From assembly GCF_023204875.1 (NCBI RefSeq), contig NZ_CP096247.1, positions 1,240,001 to 1,304,000 of the forward strand: a stretch of 64,000 nt of DNA. Direction: 5' to 3'. Below, piece after piece: positions 9,380-18,643 of this stretch. This DNA is from Prevotella sp. E15-22 (GTDB lineage: Bacteria > Bacteroidota > Bacteroidia > Bacteroidales > Bacteroidaceae). The notes under the pieces are model-generated. The model saw only the letters and a list, made by a program, of their open reading frames with translations. It was not told where the DNA came from and did no database searches. Each line of letters starts with the position of its first letter. The first letter of the stretch is position 1. The position numbers and the translations under genes are program-made.

Positions 9380-10957
9380 TTAGAATAATGGTTTCGACGA
9401 GCACGCATTTGGAGCCCTGATGCGGATGCATCGCGCCAGAGTGGGCGCAATCTGATCAATGGTAACGGGCACTTGTATGCGTTCAGGACTTGTGCCTGCA
9501 CCATAGAAAATTATCGGGAATTGTATATATGATGCTTTTGAGAAATCGCTTTCTTGTGTGTCCTCATGCAGAATGCGCCAACCGGGAGCTGTTTCGATGA
9601 ATATGTCGCCGCAGTTGTCGGGACTAAAGCCGTTGCGCACCTTCTGAATCATTTCGTTCTGGCTGGTCAGTAGCTGTAGTGACGTATAGACGTTTCTTAC
9701 GCCCGACATCATAGCCATGAATTCCTGACTGCGGTTTAGGGCCTCAGTCATACTGATTTTCTTCGACTCCAGCAACTTGCGGTTCAGGAAGATTTGGTTT
9801 TTATATACCGTCTCCACGTAATCGCCTTGTCCCCAGGTGGCACCCAGATACATGTTCATCAGGTTTGTCGATCTGTTCATGTAGAAAGTACCTGATGGAA
9901 TCTTATATGCCTGATAATCAGACATTTCTTCGTTGCTGTATCCAGTGCTTGTGATGACGACAAGCAGGTCCTTGCGCTTCAGTTTTTCTTCCAGTTTATC
10001 GATGAGTCGACTCAACTCTTTGTTCAGTCGGATATACGTGTCTTGTACTTCCAACTGACAATCTGTCACAGCCTTGTGATCGTATGTGCCCGCATAATAT
10101 GTCAGACAGAGTAAGTCCGTAATCTTGTCATTACCCATGCCTGTGCTGGCTACGCATTGCAGCGCCATGTCTGTAACGTCTCTATTGACTAGGGCGCTAG
10201 TCTTATATTTCTTGTATCGTTGTGTGCCTTCAAACTGGTGCTTAAATGGTTTTGTCTCACCCGTCTGCATGAAATAGCTGAAATTGCTAGCCAGTATCGA
10301 GTAGGGTTCCCATGTTGTTTGACCAATCTTTGCTGCTGGCGCATTTAGCCTGTTGTATGCCTGGGCCCACGAAGGCAGAGCATTAAAATAAAAGCGTGAC
10401 GAACACCAGTTGCCACTGGCATCGTCAATCCAAAAGGCACCATTTGCCGCATGTCCTGCAGAAAGTACAGCTGCGTCGCGGAAGGGCGCAATGGCATATA
10501 CAATGGCTTTTCCGCCAGTACATACTTTCAGTTCGTCGCCAATTGTTGATGTACTCAATTTGTTGGGTGAGGCGGTCTCGTTGGTGTTGATGCCAGGATA
10601 TTTTGCATCGTCCACACAACCAACAGGTCTGAGTGTCTCGCGATTCAGCCATTGCTGTCCGGCAATATTATTATAATAAGGTGCAACACCCGATGTGATG
10701 GCTGCACTTGCCGAAGCTCTATCTATAGGAATAAAAGGATAAGATACATTTGTATAAACTTTACCATCGGCCATTAGGCGAAGGAATCCTTGGTCCGTAT
10801 AAAGCGGTTGGAAAGCTTCCAGGAAGTCACTTCTCAGTTGGTCAATAGTGATGCTGACCACCAGTCGCGGCGCGCCGTTGGTTTCTTCCTGTGCTATGAC
10901 TTCTGAGTTAAAGCCCAGCACGGCTAATAGCGTGATATAAATGTATCTATTTGTCAT
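9380..10957 (-). CDS. Alkaline phosphatase-superfamily protein with degenerate active site
   Basis: 525 residues with a signal peptide (to about residue 22). The first metal-ligand region is present (LVVSITIDQLRSDFL, residues about 32-46), as in PafA-type periplasmic phosphatases. Other key positions look altered: the usual nucleophile segment T-x-P-G-H-A-T-x-x-T-G reads RASASAAITSG, and the usual late D-H-G metal motif reads ITSTGYSNEE. It may be a pseudo-enzyme or use a Ser nucleophile; I compared with the family only by memory. Its ATG overlaps the end of the Lnb-like gene by 11 bp, which implies translational coupling and a shared envelope role. Confidence 0.75.
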   Translation of the reverse strand: MTNRYIYITLLAVLGFNSEVIAQEETNGAPRLVVSITIDQLRSDFLEAFQPLYTDQGFLRLMADGKVYTNVSYPFIPIDRASASAAITSGVAPYYNNIAGQQWLNRETLRPVGCVDDAKYPGINTNETASPNKLSTSTIGDELKVCTGGKAIVYAIAPFRDAAVLSAGHAANGAFWIDDASGNWCSSRFYFNALPSWAQAYNRLNAPAAKIGQTTWEPYSILASNFSYFMQTGETKPFKHQFEGTQRYKKYKTSALVNRDVTDMALQCVASTGMGNDKITDLLCLTYYAGTYDHKAVTDCQLEVQDTYIRLNKELSRLIDKLEEKLKRKDLLVVITSTGYSNEEMSDYQAYKIPSGTFYMNRSTNLMNMYLGATWGQGDYVETVYKNQIFLNRKLLESKKISMTEALNRSQEFMAMMSGVRNVYTSLQLLTSQNEMIQKVRNGFSPDNCGDIFIETAPGWRILHEDTQESDFSKASYIQFPIIFYGAGTSPERIQVPVTIDQIAPTLARCIRIRAPNACSSKPLF

Positions 10958-12119
10958 TGTAATGATCTAAACATCTAAATAGCAAAGATAATGCCAAAAA
11001 TACCATGCCCTCTGCATAGTCTTGCCAGAAACTGCCAAGAAGGAATATAATCAGGCATATAAAGTTGATGAGAAACCACTTTGTCTTACGTTTCTTCCAA
11101 ATGGGCCATACGAAGAGTAGGGCAATAGGATTTAGAAGTAGAATCTGCAGATTAATACTTGTTGTGGGATGCTCTGAGAAGATCATCAACAGCAAAACAA
11201 GACCGGGTAGTCCCGTCAGAACCATTAATAGAGCATCGTACCACCATAACTTTGTTTTCTTGTATATCTCATAGAACGAAACAAATGCCGTGAGAACCAT
11301 TAAAGCCAGGAAGATGTCGAAAGGTCTCAAGGGAAAATCTGATTCCGTTGTCTGTATTCCTGCAGGCACAAGTAGGCGGCGCTCTTTAACAAAAGGCTCT
11401 CGCTTTCCATCGTGCATCACATAGGCACGGTCGAAATCGTAACGAAGGTTGTCAGGCAGGAATTCCTGTTCCTCGCGACTGGTCTTTGCATCAGCCTTGA
11501 TGCCCAGTAATAAGTCGATGCCAAACGCTGTCCAAACATGGTGCGAATTGTGTTGATGCAGCATTTCGCGGTATGTGGGACTATAATCCTCTCTTGGCTG
11601 GTAAAACAATTCTCCCTCTATGCTCTGCTCAATGATATTGCGAGGACGCGTAGAGCAGTTGTCATAAAAGAAGTTATAACGATAAACCCTGTTCTCGGGT
11701 TTGCAGTTTTCAATCAACGCATTCCTGATGTTCAACTTCTCTTGGCGAGTCAGATTCAATATGTGTTCTGTCACCATGCTGCCCCAATTCTCATAATACT
11801 CGCAAAAGGGCAGGGTGGGAGCCACGCCCAGTTCGTAGTCAGTTAAGCCGAAAACAAAGCGTAGGGCGAAGTGAGGCTTTGTATAATCGAACACGCCCCA
11901 GTTGTATATGCCGTCAATGCCGCGCTTCAAATCATGATAACGCAGGGCGGTATGTCCGTAAAGACTATATATCTCCTCGTGAGGTGAACAGGTGATGAGT
12001 CCAATCTCCACACTGTCCATTTCACTCAAGTCTATGTCTTGAGCTATAGCGTTGTTGCTCGTTAAAAGAATAGAAAAAGCAACAAAAAAAGTCCTAAAAA
12101 TGTTTTTAAATTGTTTCAC
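10947..12119 (-). CDS. lnb: Lnb-like lipoprotein N-acyltransferase (DUF4105)
   Basis: 390 residues: signal peptide, a periplasmic papain-like domain with the candidate catalytic histidine in LYGHTALRYHD and cysteine in FFYDNCSTRPRN, then four or five membrane segments from about residue 270 to the end. This is the DUF4105 (Lnb N-terminal) family; in other bacteria Lnb moves an acyl chain onto the N-terminal cysteine of diacylated lipoproteins, and Bacteroidota members are thought to act likewise. The start is GTG at 12117-12119; no ATG is available upstream in frame and the -7 box lies only 4 bp before it. Overlaps the downstream phosphatase-like gene. Confidence 0.85.
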   Translation of the reverse strand: MKQFKNIFRTFFVAFSILLTSNNAIAQDIDLSEMDSVEIGLITCSPHEEIYSLYGHTALRYHDLKRGIDGIYNWGVFDYTKPHFALRFVFGLTDYELGVAPTLPFCEYYENWGSMVTEHILNLTRQEKLNIRNALIENCKPENRVYRYNFFYDNCSTRPRNIIEQSIEGELFYQPREDYSPTYREMLHQHNSHHVWTAFGIDLLLGIKADAKTSREEQEFLPDNLRYDFDRAYVMHDGKREPFVKERRLLVPAGIQTTESDFPLRPFDIFLALMVLTAFVSFYEIYKKTKLWWYDALLMVLTGLPGLVLLLMIFSEHPTTSINLQILLLNPIALLFVWPIWKKRKTKWFLINFICLIIFLLGSFWQDYAEGMVFLALSLLFRCLDHYNDK

Positions 12120-12123
12120 GATG

Positions 12124-12131
12124 CAAAATTA
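12124..12131 (-). promoter_or_regulatory. -7 box (TAATTTTG) directly before the lnb-like GTG
   Basis: Minus-strand TAATTTTG ends 4 bp before the GTG start, so the transcript would begin at or next to the start codon (leaderless or nearly so). Confidence 0.55.
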
Positions 12132-12176
12132 ATCTATATTTTCCACTTTCAGTGCATTTAGTTCGAATTTTTTTAA

Positions 12177-12184
12177 TAATTTTG
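12177..12184 (+). promoter_or_regulatory. -7 box (TAATTTTG) of the omp-lptC-gldE operon
   Basis: Plus-strand TAATTTTG 22 bp before the ATG at 12207, in the 87-bp divergent gap. Confidence 0.65.
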
Positions 12185-12206
12185 CACCCTGAAAGAAAAA
12201 GAATAT

Positions 12207-13520
12207 ATGAACAAGCAAATCATAAGCGTTGCTTTGGCAATTGCCTTTTCCATTTCTGGTTATGCCCAGAGTGGCACAAATTCACCTTATAGCCAATATG
12301 GTTTAGGTGTTCTTTCTGACCAGTCGCATGGTTTTAACAGTGGTATGAACGGCGTTGGACTGTCGTATCGAGGCGGTGATGTGGTTAACACCTTGAACCC
12401 TGCCTCCTATTCGGCCATTGACTCGTTGACAATGGTTTTTGATGTCGGTCTTTCCGGTCAGATTACTAGTTTTAAGGAGGGTAATGTCAAGCGTAATGCA
12501 AAGAATGCCGATGTGGAATATGCCGTTGGCTCCTTCCGCCTTTTGCCGAAGGTAGGTGCGGCGTTTGGCTTAATGCCTTTCTCGAACATTGGCTATAACT
12601 ATTCCGCAACCAATAATCTGAACATAGAGGAAGGAACCATTATCACCGAGACCTATACAGGTTCCGGTGGATTGCATCAGGCTTTCTTCGGTTTGGGATG
12701 GAATATCGTAAAACCCCTGTCTTTGGGTGTTAATGTGTCGTATATTTGGGGCACCTATAATCGTTCTGTTTCATCTAGTGCCAATACTTCTAATATAAAC
12801 AAGCTGTCCAGAGAGTATAGCTGCACGATTAACACTTATGATGTAACATTTGGTGCTCAATGGAAGCAGAAAATCGCTAAACAGGATTATCTGACCTTGG
12901 GCGCTATTGTGGGCATAGGCCACGAGCTTAAGGCCAATCCCACTTGCTATACGATAAATAATAACTCCACTTCAAATACTAATGATACAACCTCAATGAC
13001 CATCCAGAACGGTTTGAGCTTGCCCATGACTTATGGTGTCGGCTTGGGCTGGAATCATGGTTCTAAGTTGTATGTTGGGGCCGATTTCCAGATGCAGCAA
13101 TGGGGAAAAATCGATTTCCCTGATTATTTCCAGGGAGATGATGGTAAAATGAACTATGCTCTGCGAAGCGGCCTTCTTAGAGACCGTTACAAGGTAAACA
13201 TTGGTGCCGACTATCAGCCTAATACCACCGGACGTCGCTTGTATCAGCGTGTACATTATCGTTTGGGTGCTGGTTATGCTACACCTTATTATAATATTAA
13301 TGGAAAGGAAGGCCCCAAAGAGTTCAGTCTTAGTGGAGGCTTTGGCATTCCTCTGGGTTCGGTCTATTGGAATCGTCAGGGACACATGCGTCCTACTTTG
13401 AATATCGGCGTGCAATGGGCTCGTTCTTCTGCCACTAATATGGTTACAGAAAACACCTTCCGCATCAATATTGGCTTGACATTCAACGAACGTTGGTTCG
13501 CCAAGTGGAAAGTCGACTAA
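12207..13520 (+). CDS. Outer-membrane beta-barrel protein (OmpP1/FadL-like)
   Basis: 437 residues. The signal peptide ends near AQSGTNSPYSQYGLGVL, the opening seen in Bacteroidota outer-membrane proteins of this neighbourhood. The rest alternates polar and aromatic residues in barrel-like strands (KLYVGADFQMQQWGKIDF and similar), ending with INIGLTFNERWFAKWKVD, with an aromatic near the C-terminus. The fold resembles the OmpP1/FadL long-chain transporter family, but the substrate is unknown. It precedes lptC by 12 bp, a synteny conserved in Bacteroidales. Confidence 0.8.
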   Translation: MNKQIISVALAIAFSISGYAQSGTNSPYSQYGLGVLSDQSHGFNSGMNGVGLSYRGGDVVNTLNPASYSAIDSLTMVFDVGLSGQITSFKEGNVKRNAKNADVEYAVGSFRLLPKVGAAFGLMPFSNIGYNYSATNNLNIEEGTIITETYTGSGGLHQAFFGLGWNIVKPLSLGVNVSYIWGTYNRSVSSSANTSNINKLSREYSCTINTYDVTFGAQWKQKIAKQDYLTLGAIVGIGHELKANPTCYTINNNSTSNTNDTTSMTIQNGLSLPMTYGVGLGWNHGSKLYVGADFQMQQWGKIDFPDYFQGDDGKMNYALRSGLLRDRYKVNIGADYQPNTTGRRLYQRVHYRLGAGYATPYYNINGKEGPKEFSLSGGFGIPLGSVYWNRQGHMRPTLNIGVQWARSSATNMVTENTFRINIGLTFNERWFAKWKVD

Positions 13521-13532
13521 TCACTTAGTTCA

Positions 13533-14144
13533 TTGGGAATAAATAAAAATATAAAATGGCTATTAGGGACGAATGTAGTGTTCGCCCTATTGCTGTTTAT
13601 GGGCTGTAGTGAAGCCCATGAGCACACAGCTCCTGCTGTGAATCCCGAGGATTCTGTTTCAATGATGACAACCTATGGCGTTAATACTTTGATAAGTGAC
13701 TCGGGTGTCATCAAATATCGTATTGTTACCGAGCAATGGGATGTCAATACCGTGCGTCAGCCATCGCGATGGGAATTCATGAAAGGCATCTTCTTTGAGC
13801 AGTTTGACGAACAGTTTCATGTGCAGGCCTACATTCAGGCAGACACGGCTTGGTATTATGATCAGGAGCGCCTGTGGAAACTCAGGGGCAGGGTCAGTCT
13901 GCGTAATGTCGACGGTCTTGTGTTTACCAGTGACGAGTTATATTGGGATGGCATGAAGCACGAGTTCTATTCTCATTGCTATTCCAAGCTTGTGACGCCA
14001 GAGCGTACGATAGAAGGTACCTATTTCCGTAGTGACGAGCAGATGACTCATTACCGTATTAGTAATTCCGTGGGTTCGTTCCTCGCTGAGGATTTCGAAG
14101 ACGATGTTGAACCCGCAGATACAACTACTATTTCAGCACCATGA
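13533..14144 (+). CDS. lptC: LPS export lipoprotein LptC
   Basis: 203 residues with a lipoprotein signal (ALLLFMGCSE, modified Cys about residue 25) and an LptC/OstA-like beta-jellyroll (FFEQFDEQFHVQAYIQADTA; WKLRGRVSLRNVDGLVFTSDELYWD). LptC links the inner-membrane LptBFG pump to LptA during lipopolysaccharide export. The start is TTG at 13533; no ATG gives a complete signal peptide, so the TTG is favoured. Its stop overlaps the gldE start (ATGA), so the two are translationally coupled. Confidence 0.88.
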   Translation: MGINKNIKWLLGTNVVFALLLFMGCSEAHEHTAPAVNPEDSVSMMTTYGVNTLISDSGVIKYRIVTEQWDVNTVRQPSRWEFMKGIFFEQFDEQFHVQAYIQADTAWYYDQERLWKLRGRVSLRNVDGLVFTSDELYWDGMKHEFYSHCYSKLVTPERTIEGTYFRSDEQMTHYRISNSVGSFLAEDFEDDVEPADTTTISAP

Positions 14145-15418
14145 TGACTGCACAGATTATAGGTCTTATTGTGTCGATGGTTTTCTCCGCCTTCTTTTCT
14201 GGCATGGAAATAGCCTTCGTTGCCAGCAATCGTATGTTGGCCGAGATGTCGCGCGAGAAAAATAATCTTCCTCATCGGGCCATCGCCTTGTTCTACCGGC
14301 ATCCAAACAATTTCGTTTCCACGATGCTGGTGGGTAACAACATCGCGTTGGTCATCTATGGCATTCTCTTTGCTCAGATCTTTGACCAACTCTTGTTTAA
14401 TCAGCTTTTCAACGATGCTGCTCGTGTGGCTGCCGACACTTTGTTGTCAACAGCAGTAGTACTCTTTACAGGCGAGTTCCTGCCCAAGACAATCTTCAAG
14501 AGCAACCCCAACACCATGCTCTCAATCTTCTCGATTCCGGCCTTGTTGTGTTATGTGGTTCTTTATCCCATATCCCGTTTCGCTACGCTATTGTCTAAGG
14601 GACTACTTCGTGTCGTTGGTGTTAAGATTCCCAAACACATGGACGACAAGGAGTTTTCGAAGGTGGATCTGGACTATTTAGTACAAAGTAGCATCGACAA
14701 TGCTCAGGATGAGGACGACATTGAGGAGGAGGTGCGCTTCTTTCAGAATGCCCTTGACTTCTCTGAGACAAAGGTGCGCGACTGTATGGTGCCAAGAACA
14801 GAAATCGATGCTATCGAGGACACCTGCAGCATCGAGCAACTCAAGCAGAAGTTTATTGAGAGTGGCCATTCCAAAATCGTTGTCTACCACGAAGACATCG
14901 ACCATATTGTCGGGTATATTCATTCCTCTGAGATGTTCCAGAATCCAAAGGATTGGACAGAGAAATTACAGACGATGACCTTCGTGCCCGAGACGATGTC
15001 TGCCAGTAAGATGATGCAGACGTTCTTGGCGCAGAAGAAGTCGCTTGGTGTCGTCGTGGATGAGTTTGGTGGCACCAGTGGACTCATCGCGCTCGAGGAC
15101 ATTGTTGAGGAGATCTTTGGAGATATCGAGGATGAGCATGACTCAACCAACTATATTGCCAAACAACTTGACAATGGCGAGTATCTCCTTTCGGCCCGTC
15201 TGGAGATTGAAAAAGTGAATGAACTATTCGACTTGGAACTCCCTGAAAGTGATGAGTATATGACGGTGGGAGGTCTAATCCTTCACGAGTATCAGAGCTT
15301 CCCGAAACTCAACGAAGTTGTGAAAATAAACCGTTGGGAGTTTAAAATCATAAAAAATACCGCAACAAAAATAGAATTGGTCAGACTAAAAGTCAATACA
15401 AACACCAATTTTTCGTGA
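14141..15418 (+). CDS. gldE: GldE/CorC-type membrane protein with CNNM and CBS domains
   Basis: 425 residues: a CNNM/DUF21 membrane domain (about 1-190, including IAFVASNRMLAEMSREKN and LVGNNIALVIYG), a CBS pair (VRDCMVPRTEIDAIE and LGVVVDEFGGTSGLIALEDIVEEIFGDI) and a CorC/HlyC C-terminal domain (about 345-425). The family includes Mg/Co efflux proteins and GldE, which accompanies gliding and secretion lipoproteins in Flavobacteria. The precise cargo is not shown. ATGA overlap with lptC. Confidence 0.9.
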   Translation: MMTAQIIGLIVSMVFSAFFSGMEIAFVASNRMLAEMSREKNNLPHRAIALFYRHPNNFVSTMLVGNNIALVIYGILFAQIFDQLLFNQLFNDAARVAADTLLSTAVVLFTGEFLPKTIFKSNPNTMLSIFSIPALLCYVVLYPISRFATLLSKGLLRVVGVKIPKHMDDKEFSKVDLDYLVQSSIDNAQDEDDIEEEVRFFQNALDFSETKVRDCMVPRTEIDAIEDTCSIEQLKQKFIESGHSKIVVYHEDIDHIVGYIHSSEMFQNPKDWTEKLQTMTFVPETMSASKMMQTFLAQKKSLGVVVDEFGGTSGLIALEDIVEEIFGDIEDEHDSTNYIAKQLDNGEYLLSARLEIEKVNELFDLELPESDEYMTVGGLILHEYQSFPKLNEVVKINRWEFKIIKNTATKIELVRLKVNTNTNFS

Positions 15419-15447
15419 AAAAATGCCGATAATTCAAGAAAACTTAG

Positions 15448-15455
15448 TAACTTTG
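15448..15455 (+). promoter_or_regulatory. -7 box (TAACTTTG) of the ppiD-like gene
   Basis: Plus-strand TAACTTTG 56 bp before the ATG at 15512, just after the gldE stop. Confidence 0.65.
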
Positions 15456-15511
15456 CGGGCTGTAAATTGAAACTAACGAAAAAATAATTAAAACAATAAA
15501 ATCATTAAAAA

Positions 15512-17659
15512 ATGGCAGCAATTGGAAAAATTAGAAGCTGGGGCCCTGGACTTGTCGTTATTCTGGGTCTGGGTCTTGTAGGCTTCATTGCACAAGATGG
15601 CTTTAGCACTTGTAAAGGTCAGGCTCAGGTGGACAGCAGTACCGCCGGCGTGATCGATGGTGAGAAAATTGAGATTCAGGAGTTCCAGAGTCTCGTGGGC
15701 GAGTATCAGGAGTTAGCCAAACTCCAAGGACAGGACAATCTGAACGAAGATCAGCTGAATAGCCTGCGCGACTATGTTTGGAACGAATGCGTGAACAATA
15801 AGCTCGTTGAGGAACAGGCCGCAAAGTTGGGTCTTACTGTAACAGACGAAGAGGTGGTTAACGTCCTGAAGGAAGGTACTCACCCCGCTATCAGCGAGAC
15901 ACCTCTGTTGTCTCAGTTCGTTAATCCTCAGACCCGTGCTTTCGATGCTAATCAGGTGTCCGCATATCGCGAGTACCTTAAGCAGCAGTCACAGACCAAT
16001 GCTCAGGCTGCTGAGCAGGCTGTTCTGTTCGAGCGTTGCTGGCCTGTAGCCGAGAGAATCCTGGCTCAGAAGATTCTTGAGATGAAGTATCAGACTTTGC
16101 TGGCAGGTTGTGTTATGTCAAACCCTGTTTCTGCAAAGGCTGCTTTCGACAACCAGAATATCGAGAGCGAAGTGATTATGGCTTCTATGCCTTACGCTAG
16201 CATTAACGACAACGAGATTGAAGTGACCGATGCCGACCTCAAGGCTAAGTACGACGAGATGAAAGAGCAGTTCAAGACTCGTGCCGACCTGGCCGAGATC
16301 AAGTACGTTGTATGTCAGGTTACTGCTTCTAAGAAGGACCGTGATGCTCTGATGGAAGTTATGCAGAAGGCTTCTAAGGCCCTGAAGAGCGATAGCGCTT
16401 CTGTTAGCGACGTTGTTCGCGAGGCTCAGTCTCAGGTGGCTTACCTTGGTCTGCCCCTGTCAAAGAACGCCCTTCCTTCAGACCTTGCCGATAGCATCAG
16501 CAAGATGGGTGCTGGTCAGGTTACTGCTCCTTTCGAGAGCCGTGACAACACCTTCAACGTTGTGAAGCTGTTCTCTAAGGAGAATGTTGCCGACTCAATC
16601 GAGTTCCGTATGATTTCATTGATGGGCATGCAGAGTGCCAAGGCTACTGCCGACAGCATTATGAAGTCAATCAGCGCCGGTGTTGCTTTCGACTCAATTG
16701 CCAAGAAGTACAACCAGCGTGGCGAGAAGACTTGGATGACCTCAAACGAGTACGAATCTGCTCCCACACTTACTGCCGACAACAAGGCTATCTATACTGC
16801 TTTGCTCAAGGCTCCCGTTAACGAGGTTAAAGACCTCGAGCTCTCTCAGGGTCACATCATTCTTCAGATCACTCAGCGCAAGGGTAATGTTGAGAAGTTT
16901 AACGTAGCTATCGTGAAGCGCGCTATCGACTTCTCTAACGAGACCTACAACGAGACCTACAATAAGTTCAGCCAGTTCGTAAGCGAGAGTCAGAACATCG
17001 AAGGACTCCAGGCTAAGTGTGCCGACTATGGTTATGTGGTGATGGATGGTCAGGTAACCAATGCCGACCACACAATTGCCAACATCCGTTCTTCACACGA
17101 CGCTATTAAGTGGTTGTTCACCGAGGCCGAGGAAGGCCACATCTCTAAGGTGTTCGATCGTTGTGGTGATAACGACCGCCTGATGGTCGTTGGTCTCAGC
17201 AAGCTCACTCCTAAGGGATATTTAGCCCAGAGCACTGTTGAGGCAACGCTGAAGCAGGAGGTTCTGCGCGACAAGAAGTTTGCTAAGCTCTCTGAGCAGC
17301 TTGCAGGTGTTAAGAGCGTTGCCGAGGCTCAGGCCAAGGGTGCCCGCCTTGACAGCATCTCTCACATCACATTCCGCGCTCCTGTATATGTTCCTTCTAT
17401 CGTGATGCCCGAGCCCGCTCTTAGTGGTGCCGTAGCAGGTACCGAGAAGGGTGCTTTCAGCAAGCACGTTGTCAAGGGACAGGCTGGTGCTTATGTGTTC
17501 CAGGTTATCAACCGTACTCAGCGCGAGGGTGTTACCTTCAACGAGAAGGTTTCTGAGGCTGCTCTCCGTCAGTCAGCTCTCCAGCAGACTGTTGGTATGG
17601 CTATGCAGGAACTCCGCGACAAGGTTGAGATTAAGGATAATCGCTATATCTTCTTCTAA
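15512..17659 (+). CDS. Membrane-anchored SurA/PpiD-like peptidyl-prolyl isomerase
   Basis: 715 residues: one N-terminal membrane anchor (residues about 11-29), a SurA-N-like helical chaperone region (DGEKIEIQEFQSLVGEYQELAK onward, split by me at residue 36), parvulin-like segments in the middle (around 235-450), and a long C-terminal chaperone region. The order matches PpiD, a periplasmic folding helper at the Sec exit, with the length usual for Bacteroidota. Codon use is strongly biased (repeated GCC, AAG, CGT), which suggests high expression. It is followed by a clear terminator. Confidence 0.88.
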   Translation: MAAIGKIRSWGPGLVVILGLGLVGFIAQDGFSTCKGQAQVDSSTAGVIDGEKIEIQEFQSLVGEYQELAKLQGQDNLNEDQLNSLRDYVWNECVNNKLVEEQAAKLGLTVTDEEVVNVLKEGTHPAISETPLLSQFVNPQTRAFDANQVSAYREYLKQQSQTNAQAAEQAVLFERCWPVAERILAQKILEMKYQTLLAGCVMSNPVSAKAAFDNQNIESEVIMASMPYASINDNEIEVTDADLKAKYDEMKEQFKTRADLAEIKYVVCQVTASKKDRDALMEVMQKASKALKSDSASVSDVVREAQSQVAYLGLPLSKNALPSDLADSISKMGAGQVTAPFESRDNTFNVVKLFSKENVADSIEFRMISLMGMQSAKATADSIMKSISAGVAFDSIAKKYNQRGEKTWMTSNEYESAPTLTADNKAIYTALLKAPVNEVKDLELSQGHIILQITQRKGNVEKFNVAIVKRAIDFSNETYNETYNKFSQFVSESQNIEGLQAKCADYGYVVMDGQVTNADHTIANIRSSHDAIKWLFTEAEEGHISKVFDRCGDNDRLMVVGLSKLTPKGYLAQSTVEATLKQEVLRDKKFAKLSEQLAGVKSVAEAQAKGARLDSISHITFRAPVYVPSIVMPEPALSGAVAGTEKGAFSKHVVKGQAGAYVFQVINRTQREGVTFNEKVSEAALRQSALQQTVGMAMQELRDKVEIKDNRYIFF

Positions 17660-17683
17660 ACCATAGAAGACATATCATTCTAC

Positions 17684-17720
17684 AAACGGGTGCATCATGA
17701 TTGATGTACCCGTTTTCTTA
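17684..17720 (+). terminator. Rho-independent terminator after the ppiD-like gene
   Basis: AAACGGGTGCATCA pairs with TGATGTACCCGTTT (14 bp, one G-U pair, 4-nt loop), then TTTTCTTA. Confidence 0.9.
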
Positions 17721-17749
17721 CCTTCACAATAAGAAAAAACACAGGAATT

Positions 17750-18025
17750 ATGAAGACGAAACATCTTATGTACCAGACTCACGGCACGTGTTCACAGATG
17801 ATTGATGTGACTGCCGACGAGAATGACGTTATCCAGCAGGTGTTCTTCCTGGGTGGCTGCAATGGCAACCTACAGGGCATCAGTCAGCTGGTGAGAGGCC
17901 AGAAGATTGACGACGTGATTGCCCGCCTCAATGGCATCCGTTGCGGCACCAAGGGCACCTCATGTCCCGACCAGCTTTGCCGTGCGCTCGAGCAGTTGAA
18001 AGAGACGCCTGCGAGCGAAGCATAA
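17750..18025 (+). CDS. TSCPD domain protein (TIGR03905 family)
   Basis: 91 residues: GTCSQMIDV near the start, FLGGCNGNLQGISQLV in the middle, and the defining TSCPDQLC near the C-terminus. Several Cys are conserved (in CSQM, GGCNGN, IRCGTKGTSCPD). Such domains also occur at the end of some ribonucleotide reductases and as stand-alone proteins of unknown role, probably metal or iron-sulfur binding. The stop codon lies inside the first unit of a 13-bp tandem repeat. Confidence 0.85.
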   Translation: MKTKHLMYQTHGTCSQMIDVTADENDVIQQVFFLGGCNGNLQGISQLVRGQKIDDVIARLNGIRCGTKGTSCPDQLCRALEQLKETPASEA

Positions 18026-18078
18026 TTGCGAGGCATAATTGCGAGGCATAATTGCGAGGCATAATTGCGAGGCATAAT
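18022..18078 (+). repeat. 13-bp tandem repeat, four copies, overlapping a stop codon
   Basis: The unit ATAATTGCGAGGC occurs four times perfectly (18022, 18035, 18048, 18061) with a partial fifth (ATAAT). The first unit contains the TAA stop of the TSCPD gene. Loss or gain of units would not change the protein. Confidence 0.9.
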
Positions 18079-18097
18079 CAAGCTAATAGACAAACAA

Positions 18098-18130
18098 AGA
18101 GGGCAGCAAAACTACTTGCTGCCCTCTTTT
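18098..18130. terminator. Bidirectional terminator between converging genes
   Basis: AGAGGGCAGCAA pairs with TTGCTGCCCTCT (12 bp, loop AACTAC) with TTTG on one side and an A-rich run on the other. It stands between the plus-strand TSCPD gene and the minus-strand DUF1648 gene and can serve both. Confidence 0.85.
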
Positions 18131-18151
18131 GTTTTATGCTTGTCTTGCGGA

Positions 18152-18643
18152 CTATCTCGCCTTGTGAATCAATACGCAGAAGACGATGACGGTGATGAAC
18201 ATCAAGCCTATGATAGCCATTTCCGGCCATGACGTGTGATGATCCACCAGTAGACTGCTGGTTGCGATGGGCAGCGTGAGTAGCGCCATCTCGAGTGCCA
18301 TCACCCTGACGAGACGCACCACCAGCGCCCATTGACGCGGCGTTGATACCTCCACGGGGATGTTTATCTTGTGGGGGAAATAGGCGCTGACCATGAGGAA
18401 GATGCTGGCTATCGATATGATCAGACAAGGAATCAGCACACTCGACTTCGAGCCCCATCCGTTGGGCTCTCCTGTTGCTCCGAAATGCGTGGGCACCACC
18501 TCGGGCGCATCCGCATACATCATGGCGGTGAGTGCGCCGATGCCCACCAGCATCACCACCAGCACTATCTCAAAGATGGTGCCCTCGGTTGTTCTGCACA
18601 CCTTAATCTTCTCCTTGTTGTTCGTTCTTAACGTCAGTTTCAT
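18152..18643 (-). CDS. DUF1648/SdpI-like membrane protein
   Basis: 163 residues with about four membrane segments and the DUF1648 motif VPTHFGATGEPNGWGSKSS (about residues 50-68). The domain occurs in SdpI-type immunity proteins of Bacilli and in many stand-alone membrane proteins of unknown role. Its start overlaps the Arc-like gene by 41 bp in another frame, so the two are translationally coupled. Confidence 0.8.
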   Translation of the reverse strand: MKLTLRTNNKEKIKVCRTTEGTIFEIVLVVMLVGIGALTAMMYADAPEVVPTHFGATGEPNGWGSKSSVLIPCLIISIASIFLMVSAYFPHKINIPVEVSTPRQWALVVRLVRVMALEMALLTLPIATSSLLVDHHTSWPEMAIIGLMFITVIVFCVLIHKAR

